Origin: an uncultured Saprospirales bacterium
Lineage (GTDB): Bacteria > Bacteroidota > Bacteroidia > Chitinophagales > Saprospiraceae
NCBI GenBank assembly: GCA_937926355.1
Contig: CALAZP010000276.1
Coordinates: 1-64,000, forward strand
DNA length: 64,000 nt
Reading direction: 5' to 3'
Shown: in pieces, positions 27,667 to 36,169 of the stretch
Layout of the letters: every line of letters begins with the position of its first letter
Numbering within the stretch: position 1 is the first letter of the stretch
Program-made: the position numbers and the translations under genes
Notes under the pieces: generated by a model
What the model saw: only the letters and a program-made list of their open reading frames with translations
The model's database searches: none
Told to the model about the DNA's origin: nothing

Positions 27667-28137
27667 ATGAAAGATAAGCAAATTAAATTTGTTGATTCAA
27701 AGAAGGATTTATCTGAATCACAACAACTTTTAGTTCAACATGCATTGGAAGCCTTAACGCTATCTTATAGCCCTTATTCTCAGTTTAAAGTAGGCTGTGC
27801 TATTTTGTTAGACAACAATACAATAGTAAAAGGTGCAAATTTTGAAAATGCTTCTTATCCATTATGTCTGTGCGCTGAGCGTGTATCCTTAGCTTCGGTA
27901 GTATCCAATTATCCCCATTCGATAGTTAAGGCAATAGCCGTAACTGCTCAAAACTCCAATAAATTGATAGACCAACCTATTACGCCTTGTGGTGCTTGCA
28001 GACAGGTAATAAAAGAAATGGAGATTAAACAAAAAAAAGAAATAGAAGTCATTTGTTTTGGTATGGAAGGAAGAATTTCTATTTGGCCAAATAGTAATTC
28101 TTTATTACCAGATGCTTTTGACGGTTCTTTTTTATAG
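27667..28137 (+). CDS. cdd: Cytidine deaminase
   Basis: Zn-dependent deamination of cytidine/deoxycytidine for pyrimidine salvage, 156 residues. Zinc and catalytic residues are Cys69-Ala-Glu71 (LCAERVSLA) and Cys108/Cys111 (PCGACRQV), the tetrameric three-cysteine type. The substrate segment FENASYP is intact. Its TAG shares a 6-base TTATAG with the TAA of kdsB on the other strand. Confidence 0.95.
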   Translation: MKDKQIKFVDSKKDLSESQQLLVQHALEALTLSYSPYSQFKVGCAILLDNNTIVKGANFENASYPLCLCAERVSLASVVSNYPHSIVKAIAVTAQNSNKLIDQPITPCGACRQVIKEMEIKQKKEIEVICFGMEGRISIWPNSNSLLPDAFDGSFL

Positions 28138-28839
28138 TTTTTTTAAATCTTCAAGAGTATCTATTGCAATGCTTTCCCATTCGGTTTCCAAGACTCTTAT
28201 GGGATACCCGTGCTCTAACCATCTAAGTTGTTCTAATGATTCTATCCTCTCTAATTCCGTTGGTTTTAATTGGGCAATTTCCAATAAAGTCTGCCTTTGA
28301 AAACCATATAAACCAATGTGTTTGAAATGAAAGATATTCTGATTTTGATTTCTTGGAAAAGGTAAAAGACTTCTACTAAAATATAGTGCGTTGCCACACA
28401 AATCCGTCACTACTTTTACAATATGAGGGCTGTCTTTTTCTTCATTCTCACTTATTTTCTTTTTCAAGGTAACGATTTTAACATCTGGATGTTGGAATGC
28501 TTGAACTAAGTCCTCTAATTGTTTTTTGGCAATTCTAGGTTCATCTCCTTGAATATTGACGATGAAATCCATTTCAGGAAAATCCTTAGCTAATTCAGAA
28601 CATCTATCTGTACCAGAACGATGAGTATTTTGGGTCATTCTAACTTTGGCTCCATAATTAAGGGCTTCCTTATAAATATCATCATGATCTGTAGCGATGC
28701 AAAGCTCATCAAATAAGCCAGATGATTTTGCTCGGTCATATACATGAAGAACCATAGCTTTTCCATCAATTTTTGTTAAAGGCTTACCAGGAAACCTTGT
28801 GGAAGCGTATCTTGCAGGAATAATGCCAAGTATTTTCAT
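28132..28839 (-). CDS. kdsB: 3-deoxy-manno-octulosonate cytidylyltransferase
   Basis: Activates Kdo as CMP-Kdo for lipopolysaccharide synthesis, 235 residues. It shows the N-terminal nucleotide-binding loop IPARYASTRFPGKPL, the SGTDRCSE segment, NIQGDEP (metal/substrate Asp) and the HIGLYGF motif. The length is at the lower end of the family. The ATG overlaps the start of the divergent LysM gene in a CATG, leaving no intergenic promoter. It implies a Kdo-containing outer membrane. Confidence 0.95.
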   Translation of the reverse strand: MKILGIIPARYASTRFPGKPLTKIDGKAMVLHVYDRAKSSGLFDELCIATDHDDIYKEALNYGAKVRMTQNTHRSGTDRCSELAKDFPEMDFIVNIQGDEPRIAKKQLEDLVQAFQHPDVKIVTLKKKISENEEKDSPHIVKVVTDLCGNALYFSRSLLPFPRNQNQNIFHFKHIGLYGFQRQTLLEIAQLKPTELERIESLEQLRWLEHGYPIRVLETEWESIAIDTLEDLKKL

Positions 28840-29653
28840 GGTGCTCAGGTGTATTTTTCACTTTTGGATATTTTTATTACCCAGTTTATTGGAGGGTCAA
28901 AACAGTATCAACAACCCAGTTTTTGATACTCAAGATACTGTCTTTTTGGAGAAAGATTTCGGAGGCAATTTTAAAACCAAGATCTTGATTCAAGATTCTA
29001 ATTTTTTACAACAAGCTTTAGCATTTTTTAAGGTCGATCTTATTGAATCTCAAAAATTAAATATTCAAATTCCATATGAAGCCTATTTTCCATTTCCCAA
29101 AGATCTGATCAAAAGATATAAGGATGAGACCTATGATATAGCTCCACATATTCCAATTTGTTATTTAGCAGAAAAAGGTGACACATATTATTCCGTTGCT
29201 AGAAAGTTATTCGGAATTCCATTATTAACGCTGATGAGAAGAAATCAAATCATAAAACAAGAATTGAAAATAGGCAAACCATTATTGGTAGGTTGGTATG
29301 CACTGGAGGATACCGTAAAAATTTCAAGGAATTTTGATTTTAATAAACCCATCTATCTAGGAAATATTAACCAAATTAAAAACCAATACGAAATAGAAAA
29401 TGGAATAGCAATTATAGAAGGCAATGATGGTTTAAATAGTAGAAACTTAGCTTTAAGCAATAAATATCCCTTGGGAACTGAAATATTAATTTATAATCCA
29501 GTAACTGGATTAGGACTGAAAATTGAAATTGTTGGAAAAATCCCCCTGACTTTATACGATGATTCTATTTCATTTGTAGTTGGAGCAGATATTGCTAATC
29601 GAATAGGGGCTAGAGATAAAAAATTTCATATTGGAATACTTCAAAAAAAATAA
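28838..29653 (+). CDS. Exported LysM protein with RlpA-like C-terminus
   Basis: 271 residues from the ATG at 28838, which puts a signal peptide (MVLRCIFHFWIFLLPSLLEGQ) at the front. Upstream in-frame ATGs exist but would extend further into kdsB. A LysM peptidoglycan-binding motif covers about residues 106-150 (EKGDTYYSVARKLFGIPLLTLMRRN). The C-terminal ~90 residues, with SNKYPLGTEILIYNP and a VVGADIANRIGARD segment, resemble a double-psi beta-barrel of RlpA type. It probably acts at the cell wall. It is followed by the cysteine synthase gene after only 6 bases. Confidence 0.72.
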   Translation: MVLRCIFHFWIFLLPSLLEGQNSINNPVFDTQDTVFLEKDFGGNFKTKILIQDSNFLQQALAFFKVDLIESQKLNIQIPYEAYFPFPKDLIKRYKDETYDIAPHIPICYLAEKGDTYYSVARKLFGIPLLTLMRRNQIIKQELKIGKPLLVGWYALEDTVKISRNFDFNKPIYLGNINQIKNQYEIENGIAIIEGNDGLNSRNLALSNKYPLGTEILIYNPVTGLGLKIEIVGKIPLTLYDDSISFVVGADIANRIGARDKKFHIGILQKK

Positions 29654-29659
29654 TTACAA

Positions 29660-30637
29660 ATGGAAGTTTGCAAATCAATATTAGAAACCATAGGAAATAC
29701 TCCCTTGGTTCAAATCAATAATATTACTAAAGATATCCCTGGTACTTTTTTAATCAAGGTAGAAACTTTTAATCCTGGCCACTCAATTAAAGATAGAATG
29801 GCTTTAAAAATGGTCGAAGATGCAGAAAAAGGTGGATTGTTAAAGGAAGGTGGAACCATAATTGAATGCACATCCGGTAATACAGGTATGGGACTTGCTT
29901 TAGCAGCCTCAGTTAAGGGTTATCGATGTATATTTACTACTACAGATAAACAGTCCAAAGAAAAAATAGATATTTTGAAGGCTTTAGGGGCTGAAGTTTT
30001 GGTATGTCCGACAGATGTAAGCCCAGAAGATTCTAGATCTTATTATTCCGTTGCAAAGAGATTAAGTGAGGAAATCGAAAATTCATATTGGTTCAACCAA
30101 TATGATAACCTTTCTAACAAGCAAGCGCATTATGAATCGACTGGACCTGAAATTTGGAGACAGACAGATGGAAAGATTACTCATTTAATTGTTGGAGTTG
30201 GAACTGGTGGCACTATATCAGGAACAGGAAAATTTTTAAAAGATAAAAATCCAAAAATTCAAGTTTTAGGAATTGATACTTATGGCTCAGTATTCAAAAA
30301 GTACCATGAAACTGGTACATTTGATAAAGAAGAGATATATCCTTACGTGACGGAGGGAATTGGTGAAGATATTATTCCAAAAAACGTTGATTTTTCAGTA
30401 ATTAATTATTTCGAAAAAGTTTCCGATCAAGCAGGTGCATTAATGGCTAGAAGACTTGCAAAGGAAGAAGGTTTGCTCTTGGGATATTCTGCTGGATCAG
30501 CAGTTGCTGGTTTATGTCAATTAAAAGATAGGTTTCAAAAAGATGACGTAGTAGTTATAATCATCCACGATCATGGCAGTAGATATATCGGTAAAATATA
30601 CAACGATGAATGGATGCAAAAACAAGGATTTTTATAG
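29660..30637 (+). CDS. Cysteine synthase (O-acetylserine sulfhydrylase, CysM/CysK family)
   Basis: PLP enzyme that makes cysteine from O-acetylserine and sulfide (or a related sulfur donor). The product has 325 residues. The PLP lysine is in NPGHSIKDRMA (about residues 38-48). The substrate loop is TSGNTGMGLA and the PLP phosphate cup is GVGTGGTISGTGK. Family members range from CysK to CysM and cystathionine beta-synthase-like forms, and sequence alone does not settle the donor. Its TAG shares a 6-base TTATAG with the NlpC gene stop. Confidence 0.9.
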   Translation: MEVCKSILETIGNTPLVQINNITKDIPGTFLIKVETFNPGHSIKDRMALKMVEDAEKGGLLKEGGTIIECTSGNTGMGLALAASVKGYRCIFTTTDKQSKEKIDILKALGAEVLVCPTDVSPEDSRSYYSVAKRLSEEIENSYWFNQYDNLSNKQAHYESTGPEIWRQTDGKITHLIVGVGTGGTISGTGKFLKDKNPKIQVLGIDTYGSVFKKYHETGTFDKEEIYPYVTEGIGEDIIPKNVDFSVINYFEKVSDQAGALMARRLAKEEGLLLGYSAGSAVAGLCQLKDRFQKDDVVVIIIHDHGSRYIGKIYNDEWMQKQGFL

Positions 30638-31411
30638 CAAAAGTCTTTTTATAACCCTTAGTTTGTGGGTATAGGCCCTTTTTGTTTCATCAAAAATTCC
30701 GAAATGATCTACTAAATCTATTTTGACTCGATCAGCAACGTGAATAATTTTTCCTTCTCCCAAGTAAATTCCTACATGATCAATAATTCCCTTTTTATTT
30801 TCAAAAAAAATCAAATCTCCATCTGTACTATTTTCAATAAAATGTATAAGCTCACCAAAATATACCTGTTGGGTAACGAATCTGGGTAATTTTAAATTTA
30901 CAAGTTTGAATAAAATCTGAACCATTCCTGGCGCATCCATACCCATAGGAGTTTTTCCTCCTTCCAAGTAAGGTACGTAAAGTAATTTTTTTGCGAGTTT
31001 GACTATTGTCAATGATTGATTAGATAGTTGGTTTGAAAATACAGCTTGACCACTAAATCTAAAGACATTATTCTGAAGGGTAAATTTTAATCCATCAAAT
31101 CCTGGCAGTTGAGCTCCTAAACTCACTGTTAACTGGTGTTCATCAGTTAAAATCGGATTAAAAAGATCAAATACGTGGGCATGATTTTGACGATATTTCT
31201 CAAATTCCTGATCTGAAATTAAAACAAGCTGATCTTTCAATACCCACCCTAAAACCTCATCATACTCCGTTCTAATTTTTAGCCATATATTTGCGCTTGT
31301 TTCAATTATTTCTGCTAATTCGCCAAACAAAAGCTGTGAAATTAGCTCACCTGTTGTATTGGGCTTACTTTTTATGGGAACAGCACCTAAAGGACAAATG
31401 GCAAAGGCCAT
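30632..31411 (-). CDS. NlpC/P60-family protein with SH3-like domain, catalytic Cys replaced
   Basis: 259 residues without a signal peptide. The N-terminal half has an SH3-like domain (ELISQLLFGELAEIIE) and a linker. The C-terminal half is an NlpC/P60 (C40) domain with GGKTPMGMDAPGMVQ, then GDLIFFENKKGIIDHVGIYLG and KIIHVADRVKID. The motif normally reads DCSG, but here it is DAPG, so the nucleophile is Ala160. The histidines (His212, His224) remain. It is therefore probably not a cysteine peptidase, and may be a wall-fragment binding protein. Its stop overlaps that of cysteine synthase by 6 bases. Confidence 0.82.
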   Translation of the reverse strand: MAFAICPLGAVPIKSKPNTTGELISQLLFGELAEIIETSANIWLKIRTEYDEVLGWVLKDQLVLISDQEFEKYRQNHAHVFDLFNPILTDEHQLTVSLGAQLPGFDGLKFTLQNNVFRFSGQAVFSNQLSNQSLTIVKLAKKLLYVPYLEGGKTPMGMDAPGMVQILFKLVNLKLPRFVTQQVYFGELIHFIENSTDGDLIFFENKKGIIDHVGIYLGEGKIIHVADRVKIDLVDHFGIFDETKRAYTHKLRVIKRLLL

Positions 31412-31479
31412 GAATTGTGATTTATGAGAAAACTCTTAATTGGATAAAAATAATAATTATTTCAAATCGTTTTTATTGC

Positions 31480-32535
31480 ATGAAACAAGGATTGCTTTTC
31501 TATATTCTTCTTTTAGTAAATGTGATATGTCTAAAAGCTCAAGACCCCTTTTTTTCTCAGTTTTATGCCAACCCAACTTATATAAATCCAGCGCTTACCG
31601 GATCTATGGCTGGAAAATATAGATTATTATTTATCAATCGCAATCAATCCCCGGATAATGTTTTAAAAACTTCTTCAGCTTCAGCTGATTTCAGATTTGG
31701 ATTGAAGTTTAAATCAAAAATATCTTCTGATAGAGTTGGGGCGGGAATATTATTTGTATCCGATCGAAATACCAGTAATGGTTTTTCGATAACATCAGGT
31801 AGTTTTTCATTAGCCTATCATAAAATACTAAACAAAAATTGGAATGAAATTCTTTCGGCAGGAATTTCAATTGGTTTACAACAGAGAAATACCAGTTTTG
31901 ATTTATTGAATTTTCAAGATCAATTTAATGGTACATCAGCCTATAGCCTTTCTACCGCAGAGAATATTCCCAATAATAATTTTGCTTACGGAGATTATAG
32001 TGCTGGAATTTTCTATTCCATACAACCTGAGAAAAAACTTAGTTTTTATGCAGGAATAGCCATTCATCATTTTAACCAACCAGAAGTAAGTTTCTATCAA
32101 AATTCAAGTAGTTTGAATACAGCTATTAGTGCTAAACTACCTACAAAATATACCTTGCATAGTGGCGTGAATATTTCCTTATCAAGAAATGGAGTATTAC
32201 AATGGCTGCCAGGGTTAGCGTTAATGAGGCAAGGAAATTTATGGGCCGGAAATGTCGGAAATAATTTTAGATGGGAATCCTTTGCAAATAGATCCGGAGC
32301 ATTCCTTGTAGGCTTATGGGCTAAACCTATTTCGAATATTGATGAAAAAATTATAATGGGATCAATAGTAAGTTTTTTAGGATTTGAATTTAGTGGTTAC
32401 CAGCTAGGAATGAGTATGGACTTAGGAAATTTAACTAGGGATTATAACTATACCGTGAATAAAAATGCATTTGAAATATCATTCACTTTTACCGGAGATT
32501 TCGATGAAGACTTAATTTACTGTCCTAGATTTTAG
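31480..32535 (+). CDS. PorP/SprF-family type IX secretion membrane protein
   Basis: Outer-membrane barrel of 351 residues. The ATG at 31480 gives a clean signal peptide (MKQGLLFYILLLVNVICLKAQ); earlier in-frame codons would precede it with charged residues. The hallmark follows the signal: DPFFSQFYANPTYINPALTGS. Later segments have the strand pattern of PorP/SprF (DRVGAGILFVSDRN, LSFYAGIAIHHFNQPEVSF). These proteins attach secreted partners such as SprB-like adhesins or act in type IX secretion. No such partner gene is adjacent. Confidence 0.9.
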   Translation: MKQGLLFYILLLVNVICLKAQDPFFSQFYANPTYINPALTGSMAGKYRLLFINRNQSPDNVLKTSSASADFRFGLKFKSKISSDRVGAGILFVSDRNTSNGFSITSGSFSLAYHKILNKNWNEILSAGISIGLQQRNTSFDLLNFQDQFNGTSAYSLSTAENIPNNNFAYGDYSAGIFYSIQPEKKLSFYAGIAIHHFNQPEVSFYQNSSSLNTAISAKLPTKYTLHSGVNISLSRNGVLQWLPGLALMRQGNLWAGNVGNNFRWESFANRSGAFLVGLWAKPISNIDEKIIMGSIVSFLGFEFSGYQLGMSMDLGNLTRDYNYTVNKNAFEISFTFTGDFDEDLIYCPRF

Positions 32536-32619
32536 GATTGAAATTAATATTAGGCAAATTAAATAGAGGTGAATTAGATACTACCTTAAAACGATCAATA
32601 ATTTATTTCAGTATAGCAT

Positions 32620-33750
32620 CTAAATATGAAGGAAATCAACAATTTCAAGACCGTATCCCATCAATCCAATCCTTTTTTTTGGGTTATTGGTGATAAGATT
32701 GATTCTTCTGACATTTAAATCTCTCAATATTTGTGCTCCGACTCCAAAATCTCGATGATCTATTTCTTGGGTTGCCTCAGAATCAAATAGTTCATTTGTC
32801 AAACCTTTTTGGTAAGCTATTAATTTTTCAATAATGCCAGGATCCTTTTCTTTGTGCCTCATCAATAATAAAACCCCCATTCCATGTTTGCCAAAATATT
32901 TTAAAAACTTATTGAAACCAGAACCTTCATTGAAAATATTGCTTATTAAATCACTAGAATCTACTGAAGAGTGTACTCTAACAGGGATAGTTTCCGTTTC
33001 ATCCCAATTTCCATGAGTCACTGCAAGATGAATATCACCAGTTGTGATTTGTTTGTATGCCGTAATTGTATAATTGAAGGAGTCTTTTTCAATGGTCACT
33101 TCAGTCATTTTTTCAATTAACCTTTCATTGTGTAATCTATAGGCTACTAAATCCTTGATAGATATGATTTTAAGGTTGAATTTTTGAGCAATTTTGGCTA
33201 ATTGTGGTAGCCTTGCCATTGAGCCGTCCTCATTTAAGATTTCGACCAATACCCCTGCAGGATTAAATCCAGCTAATCTAGCAAGATCAATTGCTGCTTC
33301 GGTATGCCCCGTTCTTCTCAATACCCCACCTGTTTTGGCCTTTAAAGGAAAAATATGGCCTGGCCTTGCATAATCACTAGCCTTAGTTTGAGGATCAGTT
33401 AATTTTTTAATACCAGTAGCTCTATCATAAGCTGAAATTCCAGTTGTACAACCATGACCAATTAAATCAATAGAAACTGTAAAAGCAGTCTCATGCATAG
33501 CTGTATTAGTCTTCACCATCATTTCTAAGTCTAATTCAGCAGCTCTATTTTCATCTAGTGGTGTACAAATTAGGCCTCTACCATGAGTTGCCATAAAATT
33601 GATAATCTCAGGAGTGATACAATCGGCTGCACAAATGAAATCACCTTCATTTTCTCTATCCTCATCATCAACTACTATTACCACTTCTCCTTTTTTAATG
33701 GCTTCAATGGCGTCATGAATGCTGTCTAACCTAATATTATTGGATTTCAT
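32620..33750 (-). CDS. ribB: RibBA-type protein: DHBP synthase with degenerate GTP cyclohydrolase II domain
   Basis: Riboflavin synthesis, 376 residues. Residues 1-205 are an intact 3,4-dihydroxy-2-butanone-4-phosphate synthase (VVDDEDRENEGDF, THGRGLICTPL, RPGHIFPLKAKTGGVLRRTGHTEAA). Residues about 206-376 are a GTP cyclohydrolase II domain that keeps the fold and the NNPKK end. It has lost the three zinc cysteines: RVHSS is followed by Val263, and the CDCG region is gone. The catalytic EGRGIGL segment is also replaced. The second activity is probably dead, so a separate RibA should exist. It overlaps the upstream glycosyltransferase by 4 bases. Confidence 0.9.
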   Translation of the reverse strand: MKSNNIRLDSIHDAIEAIKKGEVVIVVDDEDRENEGDFICAADCITPEIINFMATHGRGLICTPLDENRAAELDLEMMVKTNTAMHETAFTVSIDLIGHGCTTGISAYDRATGIKKLTDPQTKASDYARPGHIFPLKAKTGGVLRRTGHTEAAIDLARLAGFNPAGVLVEILNEDGSMARLPQLAKIAQKFNLKIISIKDLVAYRLHNERLIEKMTEVTIEKDSFNYTITAYKQITTGDIHLAVTHGNWDETETIPVRVHSSVDSSDLISNIFNEGSGFNKFLKYFGKHGMGVLLLMRHKEKDPGIIEKLIAYQKGLTNELFDSEATQEIDHRDFGVGAQILRDLNVRRINLITNNPKKRIGLMGYGLEIVDFLHI

Positions 33751-34937
33751 TTTCTATTTGGTGGTTCCCAGATATTTGAATTAAGGCCGCTAAGATATTT
33801 TAAAAACCCTAAAAGTAACCCAAAGTTCATGACTAAAAAATAATGGACTTTACGAGGAAGAAAAAATGGGATTTTAAAAAGAGTAAAGATTTGATCTAGG
33901 AAAAAAGGAATTATTAAAATAAAATTCAATCCAATGAAAATATAGCTGGCTATTGGATTACCGGAGCCTTGCCATAACATAAAAGCTAGATAAATAATCA
34001 AAATAAAAAAGGGGCTTAACCATCTAAAAAACTTATGTGAAATAAAAATAAAGCTTAAAGTAGAATTAAAAGGTGGAAACCAAATTTGGGGGAATTTCCT
34101 TACGAGTTGCCAATTACCACTTGAAATTCTAATTTTCCTTTTTAGCTCTTCATATATTAGAGAGGAAACCTTTTCAAAACATTTAGAATCAAGAGATGTA
34201 ATTACTTTTTTTCCCTTTGTAAGCACATCCAATGCAAGGTATAAATCATCAACTACCAAATAGGAGGGAATGGCTTTGAACGCGGTGGATCGCAGTGCAA
34301 AACAACCACCAAATGGTCCCATTGTCATACCCCAAATACGACCCTCTTGGAATTTTAATTGGGATTCCAAATTAATATACATACCCTCGGCTCTACTAAT
34401 TCCTTTGTTTCCCAAACCCAATGGAATCATATTAGCGTCAACCAAATCTACTTCTTGATCTGCAAAAGGTTGGACCAGTTCTTTTATGGTATCTTCATTT
34501 ATCAAGACGTTGGCATCCGTAAATATTAATATATGATCTTTCTGTTGAGGAAAAATGTTGAGTGCCTCTTCCACCAAATTATTAATAACATTAGTTTTTC
34601 CTCTTCTTTTACCGAAGGGAAAAAAAAAGATGGAGAATGGGCTTTTGTGGGAAGAAATTATTCCATTCGATTTGTCAGTAGAGTTATCAGAACCAATAAA
34701 TACATTAAGTTTATCCTTAGGATAATTTGAACTTGATATAGTTGCTAATTTTTCCTCTAAAACGAGTTCTTCATTGTAAACAGACATTATAATCGAAATA
34801 TGCGGATATATAGTTTGACTAAATTTAGAACCGTTCGGTTTTAAATTTTTGTATTTCAAAGAGACGTAAAGCGGGAAGATTAAATAGGTATGGAGAAGGG
34901 CTAGGAAAGAAAAAATTATAGCAATAAAATAAACCAT
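33747..34937 (-). CDS. Membrane glycosyltransferase, family 2
   Basis: 396 residues: one N-terminal membrane helix, a cytoplasmic GT-A domain and about three helices at the C-terminus. The domain opens with IIMSVYNEELVLEEKL. The nucleotide-sugar binding residues lie in GSDNSTD and FTDANV (Asp141). VDDLYLALDVLTKG gives the probable acceptor-site acid, and a (Q/R)xxRW-like segment appears as RISSGNW. This layout is typical of processive or envelope polysaccharide GT2 enzymes. It lies between a GT4 gene and ribB on one strand. Confidence 0.82.
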   Translation of the reverse strand: MVYFIAIIFSFLALLHTYLIFPLYVSLKYKNLKPNGSKFSQTIYPHISIIMSVYNEELVLEEKLATISSSNYPKDKLNVFIGSDNSTDKSNGIISSHKSPFSIFFFPFGKRRGKTNVINNLVEEALNIFPQQKDHILIFTDANVLINEDTIKELVQPFADQEVDLVDANMIPLGLGNKGISRAEGMYINLESQLKFQEGRIWGMTMGPFGGCFALRSTAFKAIPSYLVVDDLYLALDVLTKGKKVITSLDSKCFEKVSSLIYEELKRKIRISSGNWQLVRKFPQIWFPPFNSTLSFIFISHKFFRWLSPFFILIIYLAFMLWQGSGNPIASYIFIGLNFILIIPFFLDQIFTLFKIPFFLPRKVHYFLVMNFGLLLGFLKYLSGLNSNIWEPPNRK

Positions 34938-34939
34938 AT

Positions 34940-36148
34940 TCAGATTAATGGAGCAATAAGTTGTTGCTGGTAATAATTAATTAATTGCTTTCCTAAGTTT
35001 TGGTTTGAAAATTTTGAATGAATTAAACTTTTAGCTGCCACACCTATATGTAGATTTTCCTCGTAATGTGTTGCCAATTGTATAATTTTTTCTGCATATA
35101 CAGAAGGCGTATCTGCTATAATGATATTTTCTCCATTATTAACAGGTATTCCTTCGGCTCCAAGAGTAGAGGTTACAATAACCTTTCCTAGTGCCATACC
35201 TTCCAATATTTTTACTCGCATACCGCTTCCTGACAGCAAGGGAACGATCAATACGTGATTATTCATCATAAAATCAATAGCACTTGAAATTTCTCCATGT
35301 AAGGTTACATTATGGAGGTTTTTTTTCTTAAGTGTATTAGGCATATTTCTACCAGCAATATTCAAATGGGCATACTTTCCTAAATTAAAAGGTTTCCACA
35401 CAAACTTTAAAAACCAATCTAACCCTTCAATATTCGGCATCCAATCCAATGCACCGATAAAACCAATTTGTAATGTTTTTTTTTCTTTGACAGTTATTTG
35501 ATTATATTTTAAGGTTTCTATTCCAACGGGTATGATTTTTGATTTGACTTTAATTCCCCATTCCATGAAGACCAAATTGTCCGGTCTAGAAATAGGGATA
35601 ACTAAATCAGGATTTTTCAAATTTCTTATTTCAAATTGCTTTAATTTACGAGCAACTCTTGAATAAATCCATTTATTTAAAAAATGGGCATTTTTGGCCA
35701 TTCTTTCCCAAATTAAGCTTTCTACATTGTGAGTTCTCAAGGAAATAAGTCCAGAAAAATGTTTTCTAATTATTGGAATATACTGTGCCAAGAATATACT
35801 TTCTAGTTGAATTACGTTGAATTCATTTTTAGAAAGGATATTTATAATTGCATTTTTAAATTGGTTTGAATGGTATTTCTTTGCTATAAAAGAATCTTTA
35901 CTCCAAAAAGAAAATAAGAATTTAGTCCATTTGAAACGATTATCAATAGTAACTTTTTCAATTTCTGAATAAACGGAAAGTTCTTTAGGTATTTCTGGAT
36001 CTTTGTAAAAATGTTTTAGTGTATTCATTGCTAATAAAGACAACTCTGCTCCATTGCTTTTAAGACCCTTAGCCATATTAACAATAGCTAACGATTCACC
36101 ATCTTTAAGTGGGTAGGGAAATTTTTTAGAAACCTGAAGAATTTTCAT
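34940..36148 (-). CDS. Glycosyltransferase, family 4 type
   Basis: 402-residue GT-B enzyme. The C-terminal half carries the donor-binding pattern QIGFIGALDWMPNIEGLDWFL, then PLLSGSGMRVKILEGMALGKVIVTSTLGAEGIPV, with the family's Glu in KILEGMA. The N-terminal half starts with KILQVSKKFPYPLKDGE. It is followed 2 bases later by the GT2 gene, so both probably act on one surface polysaccharide or glycolipid. Sugar and acceptor are not predictable. Confidence 0.85.
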   Translation of the reverse strand: MKILQVSKKFPYPLKDGESLAIVNMAKGLKSNGAELSLLAMNTLKHFYKDPEIPKELSVYSEIEKVTIDNRFKWTKFLFSFWSKDSFIAKKYHSNQFKNAIINILSKNEFNVIQLESIFLAQYIPIIRKHFSGLISLRTHNVESLIWERMAKNAHFLNKWIYSRVARKLKQFEIRNLKNPDLVIPISRPDNLVFMEWGIKVKSKIIPVGIETLKYNQITVKEKKTLQIGFIGALDWMPNIEGLDWFLKFVWKPFNLGKYAHLNIAGRNMPNTLKKKNLHNVTLHGEISSAIDFMMNNHVLIVPLLSGSGMRVKILEGMALGKVIVTSTLGAEGIPVNNGENIIIADTPSVYAEKIIQLATHYEENLHIGVAAKSLIHSKFSNQNLGKQLINYYQQQLIAPLI

Positions 36149-36169
36149 GAAGAGATTATAGCCATTAAC

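Noticed and set aside
28799..28837. Longer start for the LysM protein
   Set aside because: It would overlap kdsB by 41 bases and delay the signal peptide; the ATG at 28838 starts it directly.
31417..31479. Longer start for the PorP/SprF gene
   Set aside because: The added 21 residues are charged and precede a perfect signal peptide, so the ATG at 31480 is preferred.
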